From contig CALKCP010000017.1 of assembly GCA_938083445.1 (NCBI GenBank), positions 1-64,000 on the forward strand: a DNA stretch of 64,000 nt, given 5' to 3'. A program made the position numbers and the translations under genes. The notes under the pieces are model-generated. The model saw nothing but the letters and a program-made list of their open reading frames with translations. It ran no database searches and was not told where the DNA came from. Positions 1 through 8,506 of the stretch are shown here, in pieces (within the stretch, counting starts at the first letter, position 1; every line of letters begins with the position of its first letter). This DNA is from an uncultured Ulvibacter sp. (lineage in GTDB: Bacteria; Bacteroidota; Bacteroidia; Flavobacteriales; Flavobacteriaceae).

Positions 1-110
1 AAGCCCAATATAAGCTCCTTAACCTCCCTAGAAGCCACAATTCTATCACTAGTATTTTGAAAGGAAAGCTTTCGTTGCTCAAACTCAAGAGCCTTATCTA
101 AAATTTCCAT
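1..110 (-). CDS. Partial unknown protein, N-terminus only
   Basis: An open frame starts with ATG at 110 and runs off the left edge of the window, giving about 36 residues (MEILDKALEFEQRKL...). It is charged and probably helical. No family is recognised from so little sequence. A frame of this length could be chance, but it has no stop and begins after an AT-rich spacer, as a real start would. The 286 bases from 111 to 396 upstream of it hold no gene that I can see. Confidence 0.5.
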   Translation of the reverse strand, partial: MEILDKALEFEQRKLSFQNTSDRIVASREVKELILG

Positions 111-396
111 TGCTTTTTTTGTTTAATGTATTGGATTAAAATTATGTAAATATATTCACATAGGTATAGCTATTTCAATGAATTTCATCGCAATTATCAA
201 TTATTTTGTGCCAAACGCTAATAATTATCCGAAAATCCTAGATAATTATGTGATTATTTAAAAAATGATTCGCAAACTAACGAAAAAAAAATGACTACGG
301 AGACTCATTAACGTAGACTTATGTCGTTACTTCAAATTATCCTAAACAAAGGTCTTTGTATTTGGTTGAAAATATAAAACAAGTACAGTATGCTGG

Positions 397-430
397 AAAA
401 AAAAATCCGCACTTTGTGCGGATTTTTTTT
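397..430. terminator. Rho-independent terminator, usable in both directions
   Basis: A perfect stem (ATCCGCAC / GTGCGGAT) with a TTT loop is flanked by an A-run on the left and a T-run on the right. It lies six bases beyond the 3' end of the minus-strand tRNA-Ala and so most likely ends that transcript. Confidence 0.85.
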
Positions 431-435
431 CATTG

Positions 436-509
436 TGGAGAATATCGGAGTCGAACCGATGACCTTTTGGCTGCCAGCCAAACGCTCTAGCCAACTGAGC
501 TAATCCCCC
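436..509 (-). tRNA. tRNA-Ala (anticodon GGC)
   Basis: Read on the minus strand, the sequence folds as a cloverleaf. The acceptor GGGGGAT pairs with ATTCTCC using G-U pairs, the D-arm contains AGTTGGCTA, and the anticodon loop CTGGCAG gives GGC. The T-loop is TTCGACT and the discriminator base is A. The 3' CCA is not encoded, which is common in Bacteroidota. A strong terminator follows immediately. Confidence 0.95.
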
Positions 510-533
510 AAGGATGCGAAAATAATAAATTCT

Positions 534-1328
534 TTATTCCCGCCCTCTTAAAATGAGCAAAGGTTTGCTGGTGTGAAAATCTTTCTTCAAAATGGCGTTC
601 TTTTCTAGAAGTTTCTTAAAAAACCCTCTTTTGCGGCGTAGCACGCACAACATATCAGGATTATGCGACTGAAAATGTTCTAAAACACCTTGAAACGTTG
701 TCGCATTCTCAGATTCGGTAACGTTAGGGCTTAATGCAAAAAGCTTCTTGTCTAATGGCGTATTATCACCTATTGTGTCTGGTGTTCTCACGTGCAACAG
801 GTTGATCTTAGACTTAAACAGCCCCGCCATGTCGATCAAAGGGTCTAAAACGCCTTCTTTTTCAAAATACCCGCGTTTAAAAGCAAGCAGAATCGTTTCT
901 GCTTTGCGAAACAAATACGTCTTTGGTACAATGAGTATTGGAACATCCATTTGCTTGACAATCTTTCCCGTAACACTCCCAAGATATAATTGCGCATTTT
1001 TATTTACACTTTGTGGAGATAGAATTATCAAGTCAATATCCAGTTTCTTTGTTAGTCGCTCTATTGCCATGAAAGGATCTCCCTTGATCGCTCGTGTTAG
1101 CACTTCAACTCCCTTTGTTTCCACTTCACTTATCAATCCTTCTAACAAGGCCTCACTATCGTCCATCATCACCTGATTAACCTTGGTTAACCCCGCAACC
1201 TTAGAAAACTCTTTGTAAATATTCACAAAGTAAACCCGTGCCCCGGATATGGCGGCTAGATTTACAGCATACTGTAAACTATTCTTTCCACCATCTACTG
1301 ATCCTATAGGCACCAATATATTTTTCAT
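534..1328 (-). CDS. Universal stress protein, two-domain type
   Basis: This 264-residue protein is about twice the length of a single UspA domain. Residues 1-137 read as a good UspA fold: the N-terminus MKNILVPIGSVDGGKNSLQY and a nucleotide-site-like segment LGSVTGKIVKQMDVPILIVP near the end of the first domain. Residues 140-264 look like a second, degenerate copy without a clear ATP-binding motif. Such tandem proteins are common in Flavobacteria and are assumed to act in stress or energy-starvation responses; the exact role is unknown. The gene is divergent from the acetyltransferase that follows, with 43 bp between the starts. Confidence 0.85.
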   Translation of the reverse strand: MKNILVPIGSVDGGKNSLQYAVNLAAISGARVYFVNIYKEFSKVAGLTKVNQVMMDDSEALLEGLISEVETKGVEVLTRAIKGDPFMAIERLTKKLDIDLIILSPQSVNKNAQLYLGSVTGKIVKQMDVPILIVPKTYLFRKAETILLAFKRGYFEKEGVLDPLIDMAGLFKSKINLLHVRTPDTIGDNTPLDKKLFALSPNVTESENATTFQGVLEHFQSHNPDMLCVLRRKRGFFKKLLEKNAILKKDFHTSKPLLILRGRE

Positions 1329-1371
1329 AAAAAACAGTATATTTATTTTTTCACAAAATTAGCTTATAAAA

Positions 1372-1872
1372 ATGATTCGCCGAGGAAAACTATCAGAAAT
1401 TGAAAAAACTATAGAAATTACGCGTGCCTGTGCAGATAAAATGATCTCTGAAGGTGTTTTTCAATGGAACAATTTGTATCCAAATAAAAATGTTTTTCAA
1501 AAAGATGTAGCGCGAAATGAGTTCTATGTGATACTAAATGAAGGAGCTATAATCGGCTGCATTGTAATTTCTTCAGAAAAAGATCCAGAATATTCAAAAA
1601 TAGATTGGCTGAGTAAGGATAAGACTCATTACTATATACATCGTCTTGCAATACATCCCCATTTTCAGAAAAAAGGCTACGCCAGAAAACTTATGGATTT
1701 TGCCGAAACCTTAGCTATAAAAAACGAAATAGCATCGATTAGACTAGATACTTTCAGTAAAAATAGTCGAAATCAAACTTTCTATGAAGCCCGTGGTTAT
1801 GTCCGTTTGGGTAATATTTTCTTTCCAAATCAAAGCAAACACCCCTTTTATTGCTACGAAAAGTTGTTTTAA
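1372..1872 (+). CDS. GNAT family N-acetyltransferase
   Basis: This 166-residue protein has the GNAT fold signature. The acetyl-CoA-binding motif A sits in HRLAIHPHFQKKGYARKLMD, with the Q-x-x-G-x-A pyrophosphate loop. A C-terminal NQTFYEARGYVRLG segment is typical of motif B. The substrate cannot be predicted from sequence. It is divergent from the universal stress gene and followed after 60 bp by the MATE exporter, which has its own promoter, so the two are probably not obligately co-transcribed. Confidence 0.85.
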   Translation: MIRRGKLSEIEKTIEITRACADKMISEGVFQWNNLYPNKNVFQKDVARNEFYVILNEGAIIGCIVISSEKDPEYSKIDWLSKDKTHYYIHRLAIHPHFQKKGYARKLMDFAETLAIKNEIASIRLDTFSKNSRNQTFYEARGYVRLGNIFFPNQSKHPFYCYEKLF

Positions 1873-1892
1873 AATTCGGAGCATTCAATCCA

Positions 1893-1922
1893 TTGTATCG
1901 AAATTCAGATTGTCTAAATTTG
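1893..1922 (+). promoter_or_regulatory. Bacteroidota-type promoter for the MATE exporter
   Basis: A TTG at 1893-1895 and TAAATTTG at 1915-1922 are separated by 19 bases. This matches the known Bacteroidota -33 (TTTG/TTG) and -7 (TAnnTTTG) spacing. The start codon at 1933 is 10 bases after the -7 box, so the leader would be very short. Confidence 0.6.
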
Positions 1923-1932
1923 CCTCTTCAAT

Positions 1933-3264
1933 ATGCAAAAGACCGATATCTCCTTTAAACGAATTCAACAACTCGCAATTCCGGCTATTATTTCGGGAAT
2001 AGCAGAACCCGTTTTGTCTAGCACCGATGCTGCAATTGTAGGAAACCTTGCCGAATTCGGAACAGAGTCTTTAGCTGCAGTGGGAATCGTAGGTGCTTTT
2101 CTATCAATGCTTATTTGGGTTTTAGGGCAGACGAGGTCTGCCATTTCATCAATCGTTTCTCAAAATTTAGGAGCCGGAAATTTGGAGAAGCTAAAGAATT
2201 TTCCTGCCCAGGCCATTTTCTTTAACATTGGCCTTAGCATTGTTGTCTTAGCTTCGACCTGGCTTTTTATAGATGAAATATTTAAACTACTAAATGCGGA
2301 GGGGGTTATTCTTCAACTTAGTTTAGACTATTACTACATTCGTGTTTGGGGCTTCCCGCTCACGCTCTTCACTTTTGCAATTTTTGGATTATTTCGAGGG
2401 CTTCAAAACACATTCTGGCCAATGGTTATTGCAGCAATTGGTACCGCTGTGAACATTGTCCTGGATATTACTCTTGTTTATGGGGTTGACAATTATATCC
2501 CCGCAATGGGGGTTAAAGGTGCTGCTTGGGCAAGCCTCATTGCACAGGCTATCATGGCGGTCATTGCACTTATAATTCTTCTAAAAAAGACAGACTTATC
2601 CCTCCGCTTGCGCTTTCCACTTCATCCTGAAATAAAGAGACTGGTTGTTATGAGTTTGAATCTTTTTATTCGATCAATTGCGCTAAATGCTGCTTTAATG
2701 CTGGCCGTTAAAGAAGCAGCTGGTCTCGGAAAAGAATATATTGCAGCCCATGCAATCGCCATTAATATTTGGTTGTTTTCCGCATTTTTTCTTGATGGAT
2801 ATGGGGCGGCAGGGAATGCTTTAAGCGGGCGGCTTGTGGGAGAAAAAGATTTCGGCTCCTTATGGCAATTAACCAAGAAAATCAACTTCTATAATCTAGG
2901 TGTTTCTTCACTTCTCTTGTTGCTAGGAATACTCTTTTATAACCCCCTTGGCACTCTTTTTAACAAAGATCCCGACGTGCTGTCGATATTTTATGGGATG
3001 TTTTTTATGGTCTTAATAAGCCAACCTCTTAATGCACTTGCATTTACTTTGGATGCTATTTTCAAGGGTATAGGCGAAATGGGGTATCTAAGGAATGTTT
3101 TATTAGGGGCAACAGTTTTTGGTTTTATCCCAGTTCTATATTTTACCAAGTATCTGGATTTAGGACTTATCGGGATTTGGGCCGCCATTCTGGTATGGAT
3201 CGCATTTCGAGCGTTTGCCCTGATAATCAAGTTCAAGAATAAGTACTATCCTTTAGCTACCTAA
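1933..3264 (+). CDS. MATE family multidrug/cation efflux transporter
   Basis: The protein has 443 residues with about 12 hydrophobic segments, the usual size and topology of MATE (DinF/NorM) Na+- or H+-coupled exporters of the inner membrane. The N-terminal half contains PAIISGIAEPVLSSTDAAIVG, matching the family's conserved first helix with its polar residues. The two halves show the internal pseudo-repeat expected of MATE proteins. The sequence resembles the DinF branch more than NorM. The substrate is not predictable; organic cations or drugs are usual. Confidence 0.9.
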   Translation: MQKTDISFKRIQQLAIPAIISGIAEPVLSSTDAAIVGNLAEFGTESLAAVGIVGAFLSMLIWVLGQTRSAISSIVSQNLGAGNLEKLKNFPAQAIFFNIGLSIVVLASTWLFIDEIFKLLNAEGVILQLSLDYYYIRVWGFPLTLFTFAIFGLFRGLQNTFWPMVIAAIGTAVNIVLDITLVYGVDNYIPAMGVKGAAWASLIAQAIMAVIALIILLKKTDLSLRLRFPLHPEIKRLVVMSLNLFIRSIALNAALMLAVKEAAGLGKEYIAAHAIAINIWLFSAFFLDGYGAAGNALSGRLVGEKDFGSLWQLTKKINFYNLGVSSLLLLLGILFYNPLGTLFNKDPDVLSIFYGMFFMVLISQPLNALAFTLDAIFKGIGEMGYLRNVLLGATVFGFIPVLYFTKYLDLGLIGIWAAILVWIAFRAFALIIKFKNKYYPLAT

Positions 3265-3374
3265 TTATTTATGCTACAGTGTTTCATGGAGTGATAATAG
3301 TTATAACAAATATATGTCGTTCTTTTTAGAGCGTCGAAAATAGTAGTATTTTTATATTCTGAAATCTATTTTGT

Positions 3375-3476
3375 ATGGATGTTTTACAATTGTTAAGTGG
3401 AAACGGACTCTTTTTGCTCCTAGGGATATTGCTAGTAGTGGTAGTAATTTATAATAAGATAAAAAGAAGAAAATGA
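3375..3476 (+). CDS. 33-residue single-span membrane microprotein overlapping queD
   Basis: ATG at 3375 opens a 33-codon frame: about ten N-terminal residues, one hydrophobic helix (roughly residues 11-26, GLFLLLGILLVVVVIY) and a basic tail KIKRRK. This is a classic inside-positive single-pass microprotein. Its TGA stop overlaps the queD start codon as ATGA (3473-3476), which predicts translational coupling. No family is recognised. The coupling, composition and topology support a real gene; the length is near the limit of what can be claimed from sequence alone. Confidence 0.6.
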   Translation: MDVLQLLSGNGLFLLLGILLVVVVIYNKIKRRK

Positions 3477-3925
3477 GTAATATTCGAATTACCAAGAAGT
3501 TTTCATTCGAAACCGGTCATGCCCTTTACGGTTATGACGGAAAATGTCGCAATGTACACGGACACAGTTATAAGTTGTCGGTAACGGTGATAGGAAATCC
3601 AATTTCCGATTCTTCACACGTTAAGTTCGGTATGGTTATCGACTTTGGAGACTTAAAAAAAATTGTGAAAGAAGAAATCGTCAATGTCTTTGATCATGCC
3701 ACCGTATTTAACAAAAATACGCCTCATGTTGAATTAGCAAAGGAATTAAGTGACCGAGGACATAATGTGCTTTTGGTAAACTACCAGCCCACAAGTGAAA
3801 TGATGGTTATTGACTTTGCTGAAAAAATTAAGGCCCGACTACCTTCCAGTATCAAACTGCACGCTTTAAAGCTGCAAGAAACAGACAGTAGTTACGCGCA
3901 GTGGTTTGCCTCGGAAAACGAATGA
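3473..3925 (+). CDS. queD: 6-carboxytetrahydropterin synthase QueD
   Basis: The 150-residue PTPS/QueD-family enzyme converts dihydroneopterin triphosphate to 6-carboxy-tetrahydropterin, the second step of queuosine (7-deazaguanine) synthesis. The zinc ligands are visible as H16, H29 and H31 (VHGHSYKL). The catalytic residues are C25, H75 (DHATVF) and E136 (LQETDSS). Cys at the catalytic position favours QueD over the eukaryotic-type PTPS of biopterin synthesis. Its ATG overlaps the stop of the preceding microprotein. No queC or queE is in the window. Confidence 0.9.
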   Translation: MSNIRITKKFSFETGHALYGYDGKCRNVHGHSYKLSVTVIGNPISDSSHVKFGMVIDFGDLKKIVKEEIVNVFDHATVFNKNTPHVELAKELSDRGHNVLLVNYQPTSEMMVIDFAEKIKARLPSSIKLHALKLQETDSSYAQWFASENE

Positions 3926-4039
3926 CTACTCCAATGCGAAGACTGCTTGGTAAACGATATTTTGTCTAATAATTGAGTCTATATAAAGCCTGTTCTATTA
4001 CAAAAACAGACTCAGGGTGACAATTTCCATTTTTCATAC

Positions 4040-4047
4040 TATCTTTA
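4040..4047 (+). promoter_or_regulatory. -7-like box immediately before the LpxH-type gene
   Basis: TATCTTTA, one base from the TAnnTTTG consensus, ends four bases before the ATG at 4052. If it is used, transcription would begin at or within a base or two of the start codon. No clear -33 box is visible. Confidence 0.35.
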
Positions 4048-4051
4048 CCCG

Positions 4052-4810
4052 ATGCAAATTCCGAAGGGCAAAAAAATATATTTTTCTAGTGACAATCATT
4101 TAGGTGCTCCGACCCAGGCCGAAAGTCTTCCGCGTGAAAAGAAGTTTGTAAAATGGCTAGATGAAATTAAAGAAGATGCAGCAGCTATTTTTTTGTTGGG
4201 CGATCTTTTTGATTTTTGGTACGATTACAAAACAGTCGTTCCAAAAGGTTTTGTTCGCGTTCTAGGAAAACTTGCAGAAATTAGTGACAGTGGAATTCCA
4301 ATTCACTTTTTTGTTGGAAATCACGATTTGTGGATGAAAGACTATTTCGAAAAAGAGCTTCATATCCCTACCTACCGCGATATTAAAAAATTTACCTTTA
4401 ATGACAAGGTTTTCCTTCTTGGACATGGTGATGGTAAAGGCCCTGGTGACATTGGATACAAGCGAATGAAAAAAGTTTTTACCAACCCGCTATTTAATTG
4501 GTTGTTTCGTTGGTTTCACCCTGAATTAGGAATGCGTTTGGCACAATATCTTTCCGTAAAAAACAAGCTAATCTCTGGTGATGACGACCATGTATACCTG
4601 GGCGAAGAAAATGAATGGTTGGCCATCTATGCGAAACGAAAGTTAGAGAGTGAACATTATGATTACTTTGTTTTTGGACATCGTCATCTTCCTATGGAGA
4701 TTAAAGTAGGAGAGAATTCAACTTACTTTAATTTAGGAGATTGGATTACGCACTTTACTTATGGTGTTTTTGACGGAGAGTCCTTCCAGTTAAAAACATA
4801 CAAGCCCTAA
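4052..4810 (+). CDS. UDP-2,3-diacylglucosamine diphosphatase-type metallophosphoesterase (LpxH-like)
   Basis: A calcineurin-like phosphoesterase of 252 residues with all five metal-site blocks: D14/H16 (SDNHLG), D51 (GDLFDFW), N90-H91 (GNHD), H125 (GHGDG) and a C-terminal FGHRH. The size and the FDFWYDY context match LpxH, which removes UMP from UDP-2,3-diacylglucosamine to give lipid X in lipid A synthesis at the inner membrane. Bacteroidota often carry this LpxH-like form. A related phosphoesterase with another substrate is possible. It is convergent with recJ across a 129-bp spacer. Confidence 0.85.
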   Translation: MQIPKGKKIYFSSDNHLGAPTQAESLPREKKFVKWLDEIKEDAAAIFLLGDLFDFWYDYKTVVPKGFVRVLGKLAEISDSGIPIHFFVGNHDLWMKDYFEKELHIPTYRDIKKFTFNDKVFLLGHGDGKGPGDIGYKRMKKVFTNPLFNWLFRWFHPELGMRLAQYLSVKNKLISGDDDHVYLGEENEWLAIYAKRKLESEHYDYFVFGHRHLPMEIKVGENSTYFNLGDWITHFTYGVFDGESFQLKTYKP

Positions 4811-4939
4811 ACTAAACGTGTCGGGAATATAGCGCACTAATGACCTAAAGAAATTTCAGAGATTTCATAAAATAGCCTGAAGGTTCTATTCAAGAGGAAA
4901 GCACACGGGGATTGTGCAATAAATCTTGGCCTTTGTAAA

Positions 4940-6655
4940 TTAGGCGGTAATGTCTTTTAGCCGAAGCTGTAAGCTCACATTTCCTTGCCATTGGTTTTCG
5001 TCAATAACATACGCTGCTTTAAATGGTTCTCCCTTGCAGGCAACCTCTTTTTTTTCACCCAAACCAAAACCTATGGCTGCAAATTGATTGGAATTGCGCT
5101 GCTTCACCGTGAGTCGTAAATGTGTTTTGTCTTCCCCAACACATTTTCCCCAACCCGTATCCTTCAGGCTTTGAGTAATAAAAACTGGTGTCATATTTCC
5201 CGGACCAAAAGGGGCAAATTGTTTTAAAACGCGATAGAATTTTGGTGTGATCTCATTTAAGTCTAATTCTGTATTTATTTTAATTTCCGGTATTAGTAGC
5301 TTTGGGTCAATTGTTTCTGAAACTACCTTTTCAAACTTCGCTTTAAATTTTTCATAATCCTTTTCAAGAAGGGTAAGCCCTGCCGCATACATATGCCCGC
5401 CAAACTGTTCAATATATTCGGAACAGGCTTCAAGGGCATTATAAACATCAAACCCCTTTACCGATCTTGCCGAAGCAGCCAATTTGTCTCCACTTTTAGT
5501 AAAGACCAAGGTCGGGCGGTAATAGGTTTCCGTGAGTCTTGAGGCAACGATTCCAATAACTCCCTTGTGCCAGTTTTCGTCATAAACAACAGTAGTCAAT
5601 CGTTTCTCTTCGCCCTTTTCTTCGATTTGGGTTAAAGCCTCTTCGGTGATTTTTTTATCCGCCTCCTTCCTGTTGGAATTAAAGACCTCTATTTCAGTAG
5701 CATATGCAACCGATAAATTTATATCCGTCTCCGTTAACAAGGTGACTGCGTAATTTCCATGCTTCATTCTGCCAGCAGCGTTAATTCGTGGTGCAATTTG
5801 AAAAACAACATCGGTTATTGTTAACACGTCTTTGTTTACCTGTTTCAAAATTGCTTTAAATCCGTTCCTTGGGTTTGAGTTAATAACCTTCAAGCCGTAA
5901 TAAGCAAGGATTCTATTCTCACCAATAATAGGAACAATATCTGCACCTATCGCCGTGGCAACCAGATCGAGATATAACATTAATTCTACAGGAATTCCCT
6001 TTTTTATCCGATCATCGGGGTCTTGCTTATGCTGCGAAAGCGCGTGTATTAATTTAAATCCAACACCACAACCACATAAATCTTTAAATGGGTACTCGCA
6101 ATCGGAACGTTTCGGGTCTAAAACCGCCACTGCTTGCGGAATTTCTGGTCCAGGACGGTGGTGATCACATATTATAAAGTCAATGCCTTTTTTCGAAGCG
6201 TAGGTCACTTTCTCCATTGCTTTAATTCCACAGTCCAACGCAATGATAAGCGAAAATTCATTGTCGGCGGCAAAGTCAATTCCCTTATATGAAATCCCAT
6301 AACCCTCATCATATCGATCTGGAATATAGGTGTGTACATTTGGGTAATAGGTTTTCAAGTAAGAAGAAACCAAGGCAACACTCGTTGTGCCATCAACGTC
6401 GTAATCACCATACACTAAAATATTCTCTTCGGAGGCAATGGCTGCTTCAATTCGAGATACTGCACGATCCATATCTTTCATCAAAAACGGATCATGTAGT
6501 TCTTCTAGACTCGGACGAAAGTAGGCCTTTGCTTCATCATAAGATTCGATTCCGCGCTGAACTAAAAGCGAAGAAATTTTAGCATCTACGCCAAGTGCTT
6601 TGGCCAGATCTGCTGTTTTTTGAGGATCAGGTTTCGGGTAGATTTTCCAGCGCAT
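4940..6655 (-). CDS. recJ: Single-stranded-DNA-specific 5'-3' exonuclease RecJ
   Basis: This 571-residue protein is the usual RecJ length. The DHH phosphoesterase motifs are in order: motif I YGDYDVDG (82-89), D141 in ALDCGIKA, DHH at 164-166, and the glycine-rich GCGVGFK. A DHHA1 domain with GGHMYAAG and a C-terminal OB-fold follow. RecJ degrades 5' single strands in RecFOR recombination, mismatch repair and base excision repair using Mn2+/Mg2+. It is monocistronic as far as can be seen, convergent with the phosphoesterase gene. Confidence 0.95.
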   Translation of the reverse strand: MRWKIYPKPDPQKTADLAKALGVDAKISSLLVQRGIESYDEAKAYFRPSLEELHDPFLMKDMDRAVSRIEAAIASEENILVYGDYDVDGTTSVALVSSYLKTYYPNVHTYIPDRYDEGYGISYKGIDFAADNEFSLIIALDCGIKAMEKVTYASKKGIDFIICDHHRPGPEIPQAVAVLDPKRSDCEYPFKDLCGCGVGFKLIHALSQHKQDPDDRIKKGIPVELMLYLDLVATAIGADIVPIIGENRILAYYGLKVINSNPRNGFKAILKQVNKDVLTITDVVFQIAPRINAAGRMKHGNYAVTLLTETDINLSVAYATEIEVFNSNRKEADKKITEEALTQIEEKGEEKRLTTVVYDENWHKGVIGIVASRLTETYYRPTLVFTKSGDKLAASARSVKGFDVYNALEACSEYIEQFGGHMYAAGLTLLEKDYEKFKAKFEKVVSETIDPKLLIPEIKINTELDLNEITPKFYRVLKQFAPFGPGNMTPVFITQSLKDTGWGKCVGEDKTHLRLTVKQRNSNQFAAIGFGLGEKKEVACKGEPFKAAYVIDENQWQGNVSLQLRLKDITA

Positions 6656-6962
6656 TGGTGTTGAATTTCTTTAGAGGAGCAGATGGGTTAAAATTACAAC
6701 TATTTTATAATATGCCGAGCAATTCAAAACTTATTGAAGATTAAAGTTCTCTCAGACCTGATTTTTATGTTGCGTTTCGTCTGAAATCGAAACAGTATAT
6801 GGCTAAAGTTCCTCTAGTCGGAAAATACAAAAAAGGAAGCTACAAAAAAGTCAGTATATATTAATAGGATCGCACACTTGGTCACTTTTTCTCCTTTCAA
6901 ACGTGGAAGTTCATCAGTGGAATTTGTACTTTCGAACCTATCAAAACCAATACTTAAAAACA

Positions 6963-7553
6963 ATGCCACTAGTAACTCCACTCGCACCAGATCACGATAA
7001 TGAAACCAGAGAATTAGCAGCCTTTTTCAACGAAACACTTGGCTTTTGCCCGAATAGTGTTTTAACAATGCAGCATCGCCCAGCAATAAGCAAAGCTTTT
7101 ATCAACCTCAACAAAGCTGTTATGGCAAATGAAGGTCGCGTAACATCGGCACTCAAGCGCATGATTGCGTGGGTAAGCAGTAATGCTACTGGGTGCCGTT
7201 ATTGTGAAGCGCATGCTATCCGAGCTGCAGAGCGATACGGCGCTGAACAAGAGCAACTCGATAATATTTGGGAATACAGAACACATTCGGCTTTTTCTGA
7301 AGCCGAGCGAGCAGCTCTAGATTTTTCTTTACAAGCCTCCCGGGTTCCTAACGGGGTGGATGACCTAATAAAAAAACGTCTTTACCAACATTGGAACGAA
7401 GGTGAAATTGTTGAAATGCTTGGTGTAATATCGCTTTTTGGGTATTTAAATCGCTGGAACGATTCTATGGGAACCAGCATCGAAGGAGGGGCTGTTGAAA
7501 GCGGCGATCTATACTTAGGAAAGCATGGTTGGAATGAAGGAAAACACCTTTAA
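6963..7553 (+). CDS. Carboxymuconolactone decarboxylase / AhpD-like protein
   Basis: The frame is open from a GTG at 6903, but ATG at 6963 gives the expected start (MPLVTPLAP) and a 196-residue product. The AhpD-type redox motif CRYCEAH is clear (a CxxC with His three residues after the second Cys), in a helix that begins AWVSSNATG. This is characteristic of carboxymuconolactone-decarboxylase-fold, peroxidase-related proteins. The helical C-terminus (LGVISLFGYLNRWNDSM) also fits. The likely role is thiol-dependent peroxide or disulfide chemistry; the substrate is unknown. It is convergent with rsmI. Confidence 0.85.
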   Translation: MPLVTPLAPDHDNETRELAAFFNETLGFCPNSVLTMQHRPAISKAFINLNKAVMANEGRVTSALKRMIAWVSSNATGCRYCEAHAIRAAERYGAEQEQLDNIWEYRTHSAFSEAERAALDFSLQASRVPNGVDDLIKKRLYQHWNEGEIVEMLGVISLFGYLNRWNDSMGTSIEGGAVESGDLYLGKHGWNEGKHL

Positions 7554-7622
7554 GACTTTTCGTTTTTATAAGAAGCTGGAGTCAAAATTATGGATTGTTC
7601 GTAAGAATGCATGTGTGGGAAA

Positions 7623-8300
7623 TTACTTTTCTTTATTTCCCGATACTACGATGACTATTTCTCCTTTCACAGGCTTGGCTTCAAAATGTTTCAAAAGCTC
7701 TGTGACCGAACCACGAATGGTTTCTTCGTGAAGTTTGCTTAGTTCTCTCGAAATGGAAATATTTCTTTCACCACCGAAGTATTCAATAAACTGAGTCAAA
7801 GTTTTCAATAGTTTGTGGGGTGATTCGTAAAAAATAATTGTCCGTGTTTCACTGGCTAGCAATAACAATCGCGTTTGTCGCCCTTTTTTAACAGGAAGAA
7901 AGCCTTCAAAAACGAACTTATCATTAGGCAGCCCACTATTCACTAACGCAGGAACAAAAGCTGTGGCTCCAGGCAAGCAGTCTACTTCAATTTTTGCTTC
8001 TACACAAGCTCTTGTTAATAAAAACCCAGGGTCACTAATTGCTGGTGTTCCGGCGTCGCTTATAAGCGCAATGTTTTCACCCGCTTTGATTCGTTCTACA
8101 ATGCCTTGCGTAGTTTTATGCTCATTGTGCATATGATGTGAATGCATATGCGTCGTAACGTCGAAATGCTTTAGAAGTTTGGCGCTTGTTCTTGTATCCT
8201 CTGCCAATATTAGATCAACCTCTTGAAGAACTTCAATAGCTCGGAAAGTCATATCCTTCAAATTCCCAATCGGGGTCGGCACAATATATAGTTTCCCCAT
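7623..8300 (-). CDS. rsmI: 16S rRNA (cytidine-1402-2'-O)-methyltransferase RsmI
   Basis: The 225-residue tetrapyrrole-methylase-fold protein has the RsmI landmarks PTPIGNLKDMTFRA (8-21), AEDTR (33-37), SDAGTPAISDPG (81-92) and GATAFVPAL. It is shorter than E. coli RsmI because it lacks most of the C-terminal extension; short forms are usual in Bacteroidota. The enzyme 2'-O-methylates C1402 in the decoding centre using SAM. The 206-bp spacer upstream (8301-8506) holds nothing recognisable. Confidence 0.93.
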   Translation of the reverse strand: MGKLYIVPTPIGNLKDMTFRAIEVLQEVDLILAEDTRTSAKLLKHFDVTTHMHSHHMHNEHKTTQGIVERIKAGENIALISDAGTPAISDPGFLLTRACVEAKIEVDCLPGATAFVPALVNSGLPNDKFVFEGFLPVKKGRQTRLLLLASETRTIIFYESPHKLLKTLTQFIEYFGGERNISISRELSKLHEETIRGSVTELLKHFEAKPVKGEIVIVVSGNKEK

Positions 8301-8506
8301 TTTTTAGTGTCGTACTTCCTTTCCAAAAAGTTGGAACGTGAGAAGGTTATATATTGTCGATAGAAACAGTAATAGAGGGGAGCATAAAAAACCGGAAACC
8401 CTATACACAAGAACTTTAATCTTCATAATAATCATGCTTTCTTTCGAAGTTTGTAATTTTAATCATTTACATAGGTCGCGGCAATATCCCGTAATTATAG
8501 GTCGTC

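Noticed and set aside
6903-6962. GTG start for the AhpD-like protein, adding 20 residues
   Set aside because: The added residues do not look like family sequence, and ATG at 6963 gives a normal N-terminus.
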